DNA from: Monarcha castaneiventris obscurior
Lineage: Eukaryota > Chordata > Aves > Passeriformes > Monarchidae
Reading direction: 5' to 3'
Assembly (NCBI GenBank): GCA_026261815.1
Contig: JAMPIT010000566.1
Location: 23,275,001 to 23,339,000 of the forward strand
DNA length: 64,000 nt
Shown one piece after another: positions 50,581 to 64,000 of this stretch. The notes beneath the pieces are model-generated. The model was not told the DNA's origin and made no database searches. It worked only from the letters and a program-made list of their open reading frames with translations. A program made the position numbers and the translations under genes. Every line of letters begins with the position of its first letter. The stretch's first letter is position 1.

Positions 50581-52419
50581 AAAGACAGCCTGATTTAGGA
50601 AAGTCACTGAAACACATAGCTGCTGTTCTGTCTGTAAAACAGCCTGGGTATTTGTCTTGCTCTGACATTATGATATCAGACATATGTCTTCCTTCATGTT
50701 CCTGGCAGCTGGAAGCAGTGTTTAAAAGGCTTGTATTGTTTACCCATGTCTGCTAAGCACCGGTGAGCTTCCAGAGTCAAACACTTGAAATTGAGGGTTA
50801 CCATCATGAGGGTTGTTCATTGTAATCTTGAGTCACTTTGTGTACATAACATTCTTACCTTTACAGAATTATATGTTTACTTTTACTAGAAAAAAGCTAT
50901 ACTGCTTTCAGCCTATGGGATGGGTGGTACTTGTGTAATGAGTAATTATTCTATTATTATTAACAATTTATTATAATTTTCAATGCCATCATCTGTATTC
51001 TGTAGTGGAATACATGGTTTCCTGCCCATATGTTTAGTTCAAAACCTGCACTGGCATTGTTGTTGAGCTCTCTTGCTGCATTCCTTACCATACAGTGGAA
51101 TTTTTAATCATCCAACCTTTTTCCAGGCAGAGTCGACTCTCTTAATTGGGGGACAGGATAGAAAAATTGTATTTATCAGTCATGGTGCCAATTTTTGTTT
51201 AATTCTACATTTTTCTGGAAGGCAATTGTGTTGAAGTGGCAAGGATCTTGGACCTGAATATGTATCCAACCATTGTTGTTCCATTGTGGCAATCTCCTTT
51301 CTTTCTGCTAACTTTCATTTGTGATGTGCCTTCCCCCTGCTGAGGTGTGGAGTGCAGGTGCTCCACAAGCACCACTCCCAGCTATATGTAGAGATGGAAT
51401 TGACTGGCTTTGGTTAAGCACTGCCCAGAGTGACGAGAGAGCCCTGCCAAGGGAAGGGACAGGGGAGGACAAGCAGGATTCTGTTTCTCTGCCTAGCCAA
51501 GTCTTGCTTCCTTCCTTTCAAGATCCTGTTCTTGTCAATCTGCACTTGGAGTCAAATGCCTTCTGTGCCTTCCTGACACGATAGGGCTTTTGCAGTGAAA
51601 GTCCTGCCTGGCAGAACCAGTATTGGAGAAATGAAATGCAGTACTAGAGCAAGTATCTCTCACAAGGGTCAGAAAAGATACTGATTCCTATTCTCTGGGA
51701 TTTTGGGGGATTTCGATTGAATTATTTAAGGTCAAAAGCCAAGTGCTGCCTAATACTTAATTTTGACATCTGGACATTTGCTGGACAAGCTGACTTCTGA
51801 GCTGGTGTTGCCTGTGTTAGCTGAAACTGTTGAGGGGAGTAGGAAGAGTTTAGCAGAAAACAGCTTTAGTACTCCATTTGGGTCTGAAGAATAGAAGCTA
51901 AAGAGGAAGCTATTGTTAAGAAACTGGTACAAAATTGTTGCTTTCTCTTTCCTTTCCCCTGTGTACCCATCCTCCCCTGCTTGTTAGACTCTCCCTGTTG
52001 ATCTGCAGGATGTAATACAGTTTTTTTCTGTAAGCTAACAGTAAGGGAATTTTGAGCTCTGTACTACCAAGGTCTCAGTCCTGGTGTAGAGCATTGTTTT
52101 GTGCAAATAACTTATGTTCTAGCTGCTTGGAGTCTAAACAATGTAGATAAGTCTGCTATAGCCTTAGTAATAAATTTCATTTGGTGTTCTAGCTGCTTAC
52201 CTTTTTAAAAGCTGCTGTTTGCTTACTTTACAACATAACCTTTTGCTTAGCCTTGACAAGTGTTGCCCTGTTCTGAATAACAATGGTTAAATACTCCACT
52301 GATCCTTGTGACCTTAGTAACAGAACTCCAGTGCCCTGCTGGTGTAAGGGTGTGTTATATTAATATTTAGAGCAGAACTGAATGAACAAAAGATTAATGT
52401 GAGGCTATCCTATTCCACT
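50581..52419. other. Intron 1 interior, no exon seen
   Basis: AT-rich intronic sequence without recognisable elements. Confidence 0.55.
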
Positions 52420-53137
52420 TGTCACGGAGCACAAAGTGGATTACTTGGTAAAAAAAGGCAGGCTGGAAGCCGAGCGTGACAGCAAGGCAGGCAGGGCACT
52501 GATCTTGCCAGTGAGGTGGGGAATCATATGGTAGCCAAACAAGGTCCATGATGTTAGTCAGGGTCAACCAAGAGCCTGGTGACCACCAGAGAAGTCCGTA
52601 GGGATGAGTAGGTCCAAGGTAACACCAGAATTTAGGTCTTCAGGGTAGAGTCTGGGTCAGTAAGGCAAATGGCCGGGCACAGACAAACCTGCAGTGCTGT
52701 GACAAAGGGCCAAGGGTCTGTCTGAGCTGGAATGCAGCCCTGAAGTGGGGAAGGGCGCCCAGTGAGGCCTCTCGCAGTGCTTTGTCCGGGGCCCCCTCCC
52801 CAGCTCGGAGTTTACACAGCTGCACTGCCGCGGCTGGCCTGGCGCCGAGGCCGCCCGACCCCCGGCGCTGGGGGAGAGCCTCTGCTCTGCGCCCTGGCAC
52901 CGCTCCTCTTCGGGTAACCTCTTGTCTGGGCTGGCTTAAATCTCATAAAACCTTCTGCAGTTCCTGGTCCTGGCACCGCCACGGTGTGAATCGTAAAGGG
53001 CGAAAAGAGGAAGTGGAGAGGCAATAACAGAAAATAGGCCTGCGTGTTTTGTAACACTGACTGAGGCAATAAAACGCATCCTGTGTGCAAGGGGAGCCAG
53101 CCCCCCGTTGTGAGTCTTGCAGCCCCTGTGACTTGCA
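52420..53137 (+). mobile_element. Probable degraded LTR (solo LTR-like) insertion
   Basis: A ~710-bp block differs in composition from its surroundings. It starts TGTCACGG and ends near CCTGTGAC (53126-53132) with a CA at 53136-53137, giving imperfect inverted ends. It is GC- and CpG-rich in the middle (about 52780-52920), has a TATA-like CATAAAA at 52944-52950, and an AATAAA signal at 53068-53073 about 120 bp further on, with GT-rich sequence downstream. That is the U3-R-U5 order of an endogenous retroviral LTR on the + strand. No gag, pol or env sequence and no clear target-site duplication were seen, so a solo LTR is the simplest reading. Family unknown; another unclassified repeat or an intronic CpG islet are alternatives. 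Confidence 0.45.
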
Positions 53138-56100
53138 TGGATGGCAGCTATTTCCACAGCTTTGTGGATAAGGGCAGTGTGGGAGGCACTAGGTATTAGG
53201 TTGCTGTTGCTACAGTATGTTACAATGATTGCTAATTAGACTGTTGAGATGGACAGAAAGTAAATTCTCTTGAAGTCTCTTTAACCTTTTGCAGCTGTGT
53301 TTTTGTGCCTTTATTCATCCATGCACTTTGACTAATATCTTGCTCTCACTCTGTGACATTTTTTAGTGGTTTATTCTTCTTCCCTCTTTCTGTGGTTTGA
53401 AAACCGTGTCTGATTTTTGTGAAGTTTATGGTGCATGCTCTTACTTCTCTCCAGGCTGTGTCAAGTCTGCCCTTATATCATGTCAGCAGCATTCTGTTGA
53501 TCAGCAGAAGAGACCTATTAAGTCAATGTTTCTTTGTTTCCTGCCTCTTTTCTTTGCCCCTTCCCCAGAAGGATTTTTTTAGAGACTTCTCTGTGTTTTT
53601 TCTGTGGGAGCTGTGTTGAAGGAGTCTTTGCAGCCCAGAGAATTGTGTAGAAATTAGCTTATGAACTCAACCAGTGGTTCTCCCTGCAGACCTGTGCTTA
53701 AGATGAAAGGGTTGGTTCTGTTTGCATTCGAGTTTCCTGCTGCTTTCAAAGACAGTGGTGTGGCTCATAACAGCAGTGCTTGCAATGTGCTCCTTCCACA
53801 CAAGGGAGAGTAATGATCAGTGTTGGATAGATAGGCATGTGGTTCCCTGTCTTCCTCTTTAGTTCTGCCTGGTTAAAAGAGTTAGAAGTTATCACAGTTA
53901 GTGTTTTTTGGTTTTCTTTTCTTCTTTCTTAAAAAGGGAATGATAACTCATGCAAAATATTTTGAATTGTAGTCTGAATGCATATAATGGTAAATTCACA
54001 TACTGGAGTACTATTAGATGCATCTGGGGCTTGTTCTGCATAATCATGCAGATTATGAGATGCTCAGTGATTTTTATCTTCTCTTAAGATGCACATAAAG
54101 TCTGCACTTTGTGTGTTCAGTAATTCCTTGCTGCATGACATCAAGCATTCCCATATGTTTAAAGGTATCTTGCTTGTGTAAGAGCCGGGATATGACAGGC
54201 AATCAAGTTAAGCAAAGATTAAGGAGACAGCAGTTGTAGGGTTGCGGGGAGGAAGTTCACAAATGTTAGGTAGAGAAAGTGGTACAGGATCTCCTAAAAC
54301 AAAGTAGCAGAGAGCACCCATGAGATGTGTTCAGTAAGTCATTGAATGTTTCTTTACAGCATGGCTTTACTGTTAGTGCTGGAGTTTTATGTGAGTTCCT
54401 AAGTGCAGTGTTGATTCTGGCACTGTCTAAGTTAGATTAGGTGCTCCTTTGAGCCGAAGGGTACAGCAGGGAGGTGGAAGTGGAGAGAAGTTGAAAGGAG
54501 GGCTTATCTGGTTAAGTGGCTTTTTCCTCCCTGCTGGGAAGACCACAGAGCTGTACTATCTATTCAGTAAACATCTTCCCCTGGGTGTGAGCTGTTGGTA
54601 ATTTGCAGGTCTTAATGATAGCAAGTGAGGGAACTTTATTTTAGATAATCCACAAGACATAGGTGGTTGTTGTAAAGCATTTTAAATGGGGATCTGTCGG
54701 GGAGCAAAAGGATGAGGAAGGAAGCTTGTTAAAGAGGAAGGAAGCTTGTTAAATGGGTGTCTTTCTCATTCCTGCAAGTACACTGTAAGCGGTTAAAGCG
54801 CAATGATGTAATTGGATTCCTTGGCAGATTTATTTTAGGTGGTTGTTTTGCAGTTATCAACTGTACATGTGCCCCATCTCCTTCCATTTAAATGTAAGCC
54901 TGACTGGCAGCATTTATGACTTCTGATTCCTGAAGAAAATGAGGCAGGATTTATGTTTAAGATTTGGAAATTCAGTTCCTAATCTACAAGACAAATTTTC
55001 AATACGTGTTTATGTCTACTTTGCCTTTACCAAAGGGAGAGACCTAATGGAAGAGGTACCATTTGAACAGGTTTGGGTGTGGGTCTGATAATGAGAAATG
55101 GCAGTCTGGGTGTCATTTACTTGAGTTTTGTGTTTCACAAGATGGTAAGGATTTGTTGGTTTGGGTTTTTCACCTCTGCAATATGAACATGTGTCAACTT
55201 TGGTTAGCCATGCCAGCAGGAGTTACACAACTCACTTGGAATGGCAGACTGTGCCGGACAGAGGATATCCCGTGAATTTGAGAATGAAGCTTGTCGATGA
55301 TAAATGCCAAGGCAAGAGTTAATTTAGTACCCACTTTCCATAAATAGAGGAAGTTGATTCATACAGTCACAGCTAGAGAGTACATGAGTATATCAGAGAC
55401 TTCACTGTCTTGCTTGAAATCACAAATTTGCTGAATAATGTGGCAGTCAAGTTGCAAAACTCAAGTCTTCTACCCTTAGAATGGAAGTCAGATAAAATGG
55501 TGTGGAAGGAAATATCTTTTTTTGCTGTAATTGTTCTCTTTCACTGCTTGACTCTTCAGTACACCAAACAGTTTCACTATTCCAGACACTTCAGATGTAT
55601 TTATGATCTAGTAAAAGATTAGCAACATGTGATATCTGATTATGGTTGTAGAAAGAGAATAGAAAATTCTTTCATCTCAGATAAAGCTGTATCAAAACCT
55701 GGCAGAATAAGTAGTCAGAAATGAAAATAAGATTTTTTAAATGACAGCTGAACAGAGATAGTTTCAAAGTTTAAAGTTGCTTGCAAGTTGTGTAGGGTTT
55801 TCATATATCTCTATAACATGTAACTATTCAATATAAAAAAAATATAATCTATAGCAGTTACATAATTATTGCAGTATATATTATGCAGGTTATGATTGTG
55901 TGCAGTGTATTTTATTAATATATACTACATATTATTATGGAGAGCAGTATTTCAGTTTGTATATATGCTTTACTGACCACAAGAGTTGCTGTTTTGAGGC
56001 ACATTGGCTTCAAATTACGGCAATAAACATGATGGGTGGAAGAATCACAGGGACTATGGCTTGGGTTATGCTGTCAATGATAGGGTTGAGTGTATCCAGA

Positions 56101-59100
56101 GCTGGCTCTAGGACCATCTCTGTTTCTAAATGTGCTAACCATCTGGCACAATTTATGTATGTGGTTTGTTTTATGCTTGAGGTTTTTTTTGAAGGGGGAT
56201 GAGCAGATAAACATAAACACAAGTTTTCTTTTGGACCAATTTTGCTGTCACTGTAAAGCTGGTGTCTAACTGCTCTGGTTATTTACTTTCTAGTTTTTAG
56301 AAATGTTAACAGAGTAGGTGGTGGAGGCTTGTACCAGGCATGTTAATGGAGTAGGAGAATAGAAGTGAGTGTATTTCTCAGCAGATCTGCAGTGGGGTTT
56401 GGAAAGCTGTCTGGATTGGCAGAGACTACTTTGTTGGCTTTTAAAATAAATAAATTCTTTTGCCAGGAAAAAAAAGCTGCACCTTGTAGTTCTTCAGTGT
56501 ATACCAGACTGGAGTAGTCACTTCCAGGGGTCTGCCCAGAAAAATGGTGAAGTGTTGTAGCATTGTTTTCTTCACTACTCTAAATTTGAGACTCGGAGGC
56601 ATTAGTAGATCCTGAGACCTGAGCTTCAGGGGTCTGTTGCATCCTGCATTTCAGTGCTAAGCAGATTAGAGAAAAAAAAAAGATAACCACTTACCCTAAA
56701 CTGTTTCCTTAAAGTAGGTGGTCAGAAGCATAACTTTCATTTGTCCAAAATTTTTCCTTCGTCTCTAAATTGGTCCTGTAGAAGCATAACCGACTGAAGA
56801 TTCATTGCTGTCTGTCCATAAATGCTGATGTTTTGGTAGGAATTGTTTCAACATGCGGTAGCTCAATAATACATGGTCTCCCTCAATGTGTGTTTAAACT
56901 GTTACAGTGGTGTATTTATAGTTTCTTAAATTCTACTCTTAAGCAGATGGAATATGCATGAAATGCAGTTGATGGGCTGCAGTTGAGCCAGACTGACACA
57001 AATAAAATCTCCTCATTATGTTCAGAGATAATTAGTATGACTTTAAATATTTTCCTTCCTGTTTTCCACCCACATGGATCTTGACTGAAGTTGCTAATAA
57101 TTATTAAAAGTATACACCCCTATTCTCTACACCTGTAATTGCACTATCTTGATGCTTTGTAGGTGTCTTGATGCTGCCAGGCTTTGTAGGGGTTTGAGAG
57201 GAGATAAACAATGTTCTCAGGGGTTTTGTAGGGAATGTACAGCAACAGCTTTGTGTTCTACACAACCTGCAGTTTTTCTGTGCAATTTGAAGTATTCTTT
57301 GTTCTGCCCTTCTTGTTGATATGTCAATTATGCTGTATTGTACTAGCAAAATGACATTTGGCATCAATTTATTTTTACTATCCCATTTGGAGATGCATGA
57401 GTGGAAGACATCCTGTACAAGTGTCATGTTTTAGAGTTAATTTTTAAAATTATCTAGCTCTTGTTATGTTGCCATCTGTTTTCCACTAGCTTGAAGAGGA
57501 AACAGCTGTTGTGAATAATCTCAAGACAGTATTTTTAATAAAGTCTAATAGGTCTGCTTACCTTCAGTTTGCATGTGCATCACAGGGAATGGCTGTGCTG
57601 GCTAGGAGGGGAAATGTGGTTTTGCAGTAGGAACTGTAATGGGTTTGGTAAAGCAGTGATTCTGACATGTCTCCTCCATAGCTGGATTTGAATACAGCTG
57701 GGGAGATCAGTGCTAATGGGACACACTTCACTTGCTGTAACTGTGCATTGTCTTGTAGAGGGGCTGTTATTGCAGCTTCTGCCCTCGAGTGCAGTGGCTG
57801 GCAGGCAGCTGGGGAGCTGATCCAATGTAAACACCAGCTCCTGGCCACACCATGCCATCCATCTTCAGTGTGCTGAGCCAGGGAGGCTATAGCTGTACTT
57901 GACCTCAGGGAATGCACTGGGGGTGGAGAGCCAGTGACCCGGCCTCTTCAGCTGACAGGATGCACTTGTATGGAATTAAGAGATAACGTGCATCAGCAAG
58001 TGATACCATTTTGGGGAAAATATTTAATTCTCTGATGGAGAATAAGCGTTACTGATGGTAAGTAGGGTATGGATGCACTTGAATAGCTTATTGCCTTGTG
58101 GGTTTCTTGATTGTATTTTAGACTTCATTTTGGTAAGGAGCGAGAAACCTCATGAAGGAGATGATGTGCAGTATAAACTTCAATCACAGTGGTGATTCAA
58201 CTGAATAAAGGGAAGGATAAATGAAGATAGAGAAGTTGACTGTCAAAGAATGCCTTGGAAAAAAGGTCAAATTGGTTTATTTGAGCTTAAGCATTGCGGA
58301 GTGGCCAAGATTCAGAATTTATGAAGATTGGCTTTCTTCACTTATTTCCCTTTGATTTTGATAGACTTCCAGATAAGTCTGGAAAACTTTGCAGGTTTAA
58401 TAGGTTTTTTTTTTCAAAGCGCTCAACAGTAAAAAGAGTGGAGAAGCTAACCAGCAGAGAGCATCAAGTGGTGGTCAGGGAATATAGGGGTGAGTGGAGA
58501 ATGATGATGAGTCTCCTGTAAGTAGATCCGATTCTTTTTGTCAGAGACTTTGTTCCTTTTGCTTGAGTCTTTAGGTTAATGGCATTATAGAACAACACTA
58601 GCAAGAGTAGCCATGAAAAATGAGCCTGTGGTTCAAGTGCTTGAGATTGCAGCCTCAGATCTTCCAGAAGCCTACATCCCATAAACCTGTATGAAATATG
58701 TGTCCAGTGCCATGTGGTTGCACAAGCCTGTTCCTGTTCACTCTCATTGCTGCCCCATTTCTTGCAACAAGGCAAAAGTCTGTGGTGTGGATCCATCAGA
58801 AACCTCTACAGCATCAGAGCTAATGGCTGCACAAGATCTGTTCTGTGCTGATGGGGTCTGTTCTGCTTAATGGATTTGTGTAGCACCTGAATGTGTGCAT
58901 TTGCACCGTGTGGGGGAAGATGGGCAGTGAGCAGTCAGCCGGCCTGTGGTGGCTTCAGGTAGCTCTGAAGCTGCAGTGTTACTGAGACAGGTGAGGACAT
59001 TGCTGCTCCCTGCTTAAAAATCCCCTTTTAACTCTTGTCTTGTGACACAGAATGAATGTGTTGGAGTTCAGGAAAGTAAGACACTGACTTGCAATTCAGT

Positions 59101-62100
59101 TGAAAATCAGTTATACTTGCTTTTTCCTACCAAACTTAGGCTATTAAACAGCGTTTGCTATTTCTCTGAAGGATTATCTTATGTATGCTAAGAACACATT
59201 GGTACAGAAACCTGCCTTTCAAAGGAGAGAAGCTTTAATTGATAACTATAGGAACTCACAAGAAATAAGCAAGTAACAGTGACCCAGAATATTGTTACCT
59301 GTGTAGATCTTTATTTTAAAGACTGATATTTTTGCTTAGCTTTATAGGCAGTTTCTTTGGTTGAATAGCAAACTTGCATTTGTTTTCCTGCTTGCAGAGG
59401 TACCCACTGCCTCGCTTCTGAATTTATAATGCAAGTATATTAATTTCAGAACAAGTTAGAGCTGGAAGTAAGAAACAAGTAGTTTCTTTTGCAGAAACCC
59501 CTACCATTCAAGTCTTCAGTATAGGAAAGAGCTGTTCTGACTGCACATCTTTTGAAATAATTAACATTACTATTCACAAATAGTTCATCTTGGGAAGAGG
59601 ACAAGAAAATGTCTTTCTTTGGATCCCTTAAATCCATAGCTGGCAGCAGCATGGTTATGCCATGGTTTTTTGGGATGTAGCAGTGCTGGAGTACGTAGAG
59701 GTACATAGAGGTGAACTTTGCCTTAGTGGGAACTGTTGTTGGGCTTCTGTCTATGTTACTCTGTGCTTGTGTTATGTCTACGTACCCTCTCTCCACTTGG
59801 GAGTTCCTCTGCCCTTCTGTTTTGGGATGGAATACCTCAGGCAGCTTCCCATGAAGGGTGTCTTTCCTGTCAAAGTAACTTCTGTTGCGAGGCATTTTTT
59901 TGCCAGGTTGCTTTGCAATGGTTGTAGTATCTTTTTCATGCCTAAATTGGTGTTCTTTCCACAATAAAGCCCTTGGGGGCCATTTCTTTTCTCTGTATGG
60001 ATGTGAGAGCACTGTTGGAAGTATACACTGCTAACAATGAGATATTTCCTGTCGTGGTTACTGGGAGCTGTTTGTCTCACCTGTTTGTTAAAAGGACCAG
60101 GTGCTTTGTCTTCTCCTGCTCTGCGTTGGTAAATTCTGCTTTGTGTTTGATTTCCTCCCTCATGCTGTTATGACAGCAGGCAAGAGGCTTCCCAGACCAA
60201 GATGTTGATCTTGATGTGCTGCACAGGAGAGTCCTTTGGTGTAAGGCAGGTGGGTCAGGCCAGGATGGCTTTGCTGGCCCTCAGATGCAGCTTCTGCAAT
60301 CTCTCATGCAGTTGCATTAGCAAATACTCTAAGGCATTGCTCCAGTGTAATCTCATCTGAGGGACCTGAAGTTGCATTTTGATTATGAAGTACTAGAGAG
60401 GGATGGAGTTTGGCCATGGAAGTTTGCTGTGTGACTTCCTGCGTACAATCACAGACGGAGTCTGCAGCAGAACGGGGATGGAATCCAGGTCTTCAACCAA
60501 AAGAGCCAGATTCTTGCATGGGGGTGGAAAGTTCCTGAACAGAACAGCTCTGCTGCATGGTATTGCTTTGTAAAAACAAATGGACTGTTTCTGAAACCAC
60601 ATGAAATGAGAATGGGGTTAACTGAAGCTGAATGAATGACTTTCCATTCTTGGGCAATCTCTGCAAAGAAGAATTAGTTTGTTTTGGTAGCCAAATATTC
60701 ATCCCATAGCATTAAAAGTACTGACTACAGTGTGCACATGGATTTGTGTCCATCAACTCTGTGTAACTTGTGTTCTACCCTAAAAGGTAAAAAAAAAGGA
60801 ATATTTTTATCCAACAAATAGTCTTTGGGTAGGCATGTCTATTTACGTGCTTTAACTTTTGCAGCTGGTTATTGTAAACGTCTGTGAAGAACTCCCTTAC
60901 AGTCTGAGTGTGTGATATAATCCAGAAATCAACTTCTTTTTACACATGATTATCAGAAGCATTCCTTGACTCCAGTCTCCTGTTCTTTTGCAAGCCATGA
61001 ATTTGCACAGGGGTTTGAGGACATTATTTTAAGACAACTTAGTATTGCACGTGTATAGTTTGGCCTTTAGATACCGATTGACATTGGCTGCATGTGATAA
61101 CATAGCTTCACGTGACCCTCAATAAATATGAAAGGATTGATGGCTTTTTATTTTTTGAGTTTGAGATAAAACTAGTACATGCCATATCAGCAAGAAAAAC
61201 ATGATTTTCTCACTTCTGTTGGGCTCTGAAAAAGATGAACTGTAAGTTGATGCGTGTGGGTAAATTATCACTTTTTGCCTGCTTGATGTGTTCTGTAAAG
61301 TGCTGATGACAGAGTTAACCAAGGTTTTGTGTATTTTGGGCTTTTGATGACTGAGTAGTTGCACCACATAACTGTGATTCAAAACTGTGAGTTTAAATTT
61401 ACTTAAATGTGTGTTGTCCTTTTTGGTCATGGGGCTGAGGAATAATCTTTGTCCACGTGTGTATCATGAAAGCAAGCCACTGTCACCAACTAGCTGTGTT
61501 GGCTCAAAGACTGAAGTTGGATCTTGGTTTGATTTGGCAAAGTTTTCAGAATAAGGCTTCTAAATTAAGATTAACACCACATTTCAGTGTATCTTTTGTA
61601 TTGCATTATGTTTAGGAATGCTGTGCCTTTGTACTTCCATCCTGTCAAATATCCTTTATCTGCCCTTCCCTTTTTAAAGCTTAATCCTTCCCTTACCATG
61701 TATGAATATTTGTTTAGGCTTAAGCATTTTAAGAAAGAGAATGTCTTCTTTGTTGGTAGAGCTCTCATTACCACTGGACCTCTGCTACTGAGGCAAAGTC
61801 AGAGTAGGTTTGTGCTGTGTTGGACAGAATTATGAAACTGAAGATGCATATAAAAGTAGAACTTTGTGAATGTATTTTGGAGTGGTTGCCAGCTATTCCT
61901 CTTGTTCATGTTTTTGAATTCCTTCATTTCTGCATAGACAAATTATTTCTGCTTTGTCACTAGTAGTAAGTATGCAAAATATTTAACACTTCACTAATAG
62001 TTCAGAATCAGTGTGACTTTACCCCCTTTCCTGCAGCTGATATGACTAACTTGTAAACTGAAACCAGAAGACTGAAAGAAAGCTAACATAAATTGAGTTT

Positions 62101-64000
62101 CATTATATTAACATTTTGTATAATTTAGAAAAGGAAAGTAGGTTACTTTCCATTTTTAATACCCACTTGATACTTTGCATAAAAACCCAACAGGATTGCA
62201 GACAGTTAATGAAAAGTTATACATTTTCCTGTAAATACACATTTTAATCATATGAATGTTTGTGGAAATTGCAGGGGAATATTGTAATTTTGGCTTAGAT
62301 GTTTCTTCAAAATCTCAGCTGCTTATATCAAGTGGTGTGTTTTTGGAGCTCACAACTATACAAACTTCTGAAGTATGTAGTTTTGATCATTGCTTGTAAA
62401 TAAATGACTATATTCAGCTTCTTTCTTGTTTTTCTGCAGCGTTGTGCCTGTGTTATCTATACTCTGTGCTGAGGAGTGAAGAAGTAAATGTGTTTTCTCT
62501 TCCCATAGTTACTGAAGTTGGATAATCAAGCATTTGGTTCTCATCACATTGCCTGCACAATGAGTCATGCTTTCTTCGTTAGGTTTGTTCCTCAGGCCAG
62601 GATTCATGTGATGCTCCCCTTCTCTGGGCAATCAGATTAGTCACTGTTTGAAATCTTGTTTAAAAAATAAATCGCACCACAGGTTGATGCCTGCTTACCC
62701 GTTACATGCTCCCCCACTGCTCGCAGTTTGGGTTCAGCAGCATCATTATATTGAAAAATATTCTATAGTCATGGTAACTGACATATTATTGGAGTTCCAT
62801 TGAAATTAGCTTATTAAATTTGGGACTCATAGTAGCTAGCAAAGACTTATTTATGAGGCCGGTGAATTTTAAGTAATCCAGTGTGCTGAAGTGCATCTTG
62901 CTTAAACTTGGCTTCTTTCATTATGCTGTTAAGAGCAAAAACTAAATTGCAAATATAGTAGTAGCTTGAACTTTGTGAAGCCTATAGATTTATAAAAGCA
63001 GTGGTAATAACAGAACTTGTTAACTGAGATGGCTTACTATCATGGTGCTTGAATCAGACTTTAAGTATTTGGGGCAGAAACTCTTCTTGCTGAATTATCT
63101 GTACCTGCAAGTGTTTGATGGAGCCAAGATTTAATGGAGGTTTCAAACAACTTCAGGACAGTAGCAGTTTCCAGTCCCTACTATGTGATATGCTGTTATG
63201 AACTCTCTTGAAGTTCTTTAGCTTGGTGCTAGAAGATTTTAGGGGTGATGGTTCATCGTGGGAAGTAGCAGTTTGAAAGAAACTAATGCAGAACATGTGT
63301 GGTGGCCAGATCAGAAGTAGGAAGAGAGAGGGGAAAATGCATACAGTGTGGTTGTAAACACATAACCCAGACGTTGCTGTTAGCTGGCTAAGCTCCATAT
63401 CTAGCCAATGGACAGCAAATTATGATTCAGAAAACGTGTTATGTTCATGGCCCGAATCCTCTTATACAGGAATCTGCCAACAGTAGATACTAATGCATTC
63501 AAATTGTGCAAAATATTGCATCTTATGAATATCCCCAGGAGCTATGTCTGGTTTGTGCCTTGAGAGCAACTTATGGTTATGACATGGTAAAGGACTGGAA
63601 GTTGCTGAAATAAATGGTTATAAACTCTGTCATAGTTTATAGGTGAAAACCTGAATAGAAGGAAGGATGAATTAATGTTCCACATTTGATTCTGGTTCTT
63701 ATGAACAGCTTCATTTTTCATGTTGTAAGTTGTTAACAGTGTTTTGACAGAAAAATGCTCATGGAGTAGGTGGAGGTGCAAACCAGTGTGGTAGAAAATG
63801 AGATTATCTATAGAAAGCCCAAACAGTGTTGTTTTGGGTTTTTTTGCAAGGCTTTTTCTGGTGGTCTTGTTCTGGCTCCAATTTTCAGCTGATTCTCACC
63901 GGTATCAGACACTCACAATCATTATGAAACTAGTTCACATTGTTAGCTTTCCTTTCATTCTGTGTGAGACAGATGCGTGAGGTGACTAAAGAGAGATGCT
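53138..64000. other. Intron 1 interior to window end, no exon seen
   Basis: AT-rich sequence. The longest frame (188 codons, minus strand, 59446-60012) is unrecognised and about what chance gives in 64 kb. A 20-bp duplication is present at 54714-54753. RASA3 exon 2 was not found. Confidence 0.55.
54714..54753. repeat. 20-bp perfect tandem duplication
   Basis: Two identical copies of GAGGAAGGAAGCTTGTTAAA at 54714-54733 and 54734-54753. Confidence 0.97.

Larger units (their letters stand above)
36510..64000 (+). other. RASA3: RASA3 intron 1, 5' part (at least 27.5 kb)
   Basis: From the exon 1 donor to the window end I find no reading frame matching the next RASA3 segment (the C2A region with its acidic loop residues), on either strand. 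The first intron therefore extends past 64000. Long first intron length is normal for this gene in vertebrates. The intron is AT-rich except near the promoter, and carries the islet, CR1, microsatellites, TAAT-rich block and LTR-like element listed separately. The remaining sequence (39-50 kb, 53-64 kb) holds only short frames that look like chance. Confidence 0.75.

Noticed and set aside
59446..60012. 188-codon minus-strand frame, longest outside the CpG region
   Set aside because: The peptide resembles nothing I know, the opposite strand is also partly open, and in 64 kb of six-frame sequence at this composition roughly one frame of this length is expected by chance.
1..64000. Search for a novel prokaryote-like system (defence islands, CRISPR, phage, toxin-antitoxin)
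   Set aside because: The window is vertebrate nuclear DNA with introns, CR1 LINEs and a CpG-island promoter; no such system is present.

Overview
The window is vertebrate nuclear DNA and almost certainly avian. It carries several CR1 LINE fragments with the bird-type 3' end (tandem ATTCTATG/CATAGAAT octamers and the bird CR1 3' region), few other interspersed repeats, one strong CpG-island promoter, and large AT-rich non-coding stretches with only short chance reading frames. There are no operons, CRISPR arrays, phage genes or other prokaryotic systems.

One protein-coding gene can be supported. At about 35.9-36.8 kb there is a TATA-less CpG-island promoter with two CCAAT boxes and GC boxes. 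It is followed by a 5'UTR and a short first coding exon (36455-36509) starting MAVEEEGLRVFQSVRIKI and ending at a CG|GTGAGG donor in phase 1. I recognise this as the N-terminus of RASA3 (GAP1-IP4BP), a Ras/Rap GTPase-activating protein. The gene runs on the + strand. No exon 2 (start of the C2A domain) is visible, so 36510 to 64000 is the 5' part of a long first intron. From general knowledge of this locus in amniotes, CDC16 is expected upstream, head-to-head, and GAS6 downstream; neither is seen here.

Layout: 1-35.3 kb is upstream intergenic DNA with a ~0.9 kb CR1 copy carrying a broken ORF2 remnant (3.3-4.2 kb), an antisense CR1 tail (9.1-9.3 kb), a short CR1 tail (23.4 kb), two old palindromic repeats (17.6 and 29.7 kb), a 62-bp tandem duplication next to a perfect 15-bp inverted repeat (32.7-33.0 kb), small minisatellites, and two candidate spliced exons (17085-17285 and 35350-35465) that could belong to an unannotated transcript. 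35.9-36.8 kb is the RASA3 promoter and exon 1. 36.5-64 kb is intron 1. It holds a second GC-rich islet with an in-frame cryptic acceptor (37.9-38.4 kb), an antisense CR1 (38.5-38.8 kb), TA/TC microsatellites, a dense TAAT-rich block (50.5 kb) that looks like a regulatory element, and a CpG-rich segment with LTR-like architecture (52.4-53.1 kb).

The exon 1 identification rests on an 18-residue match recalled from memory plus a correct splice phase and promoter context. The repeat calls rest on recognised consensus features. Everything else is inference from sequence patterns and is marked as such.
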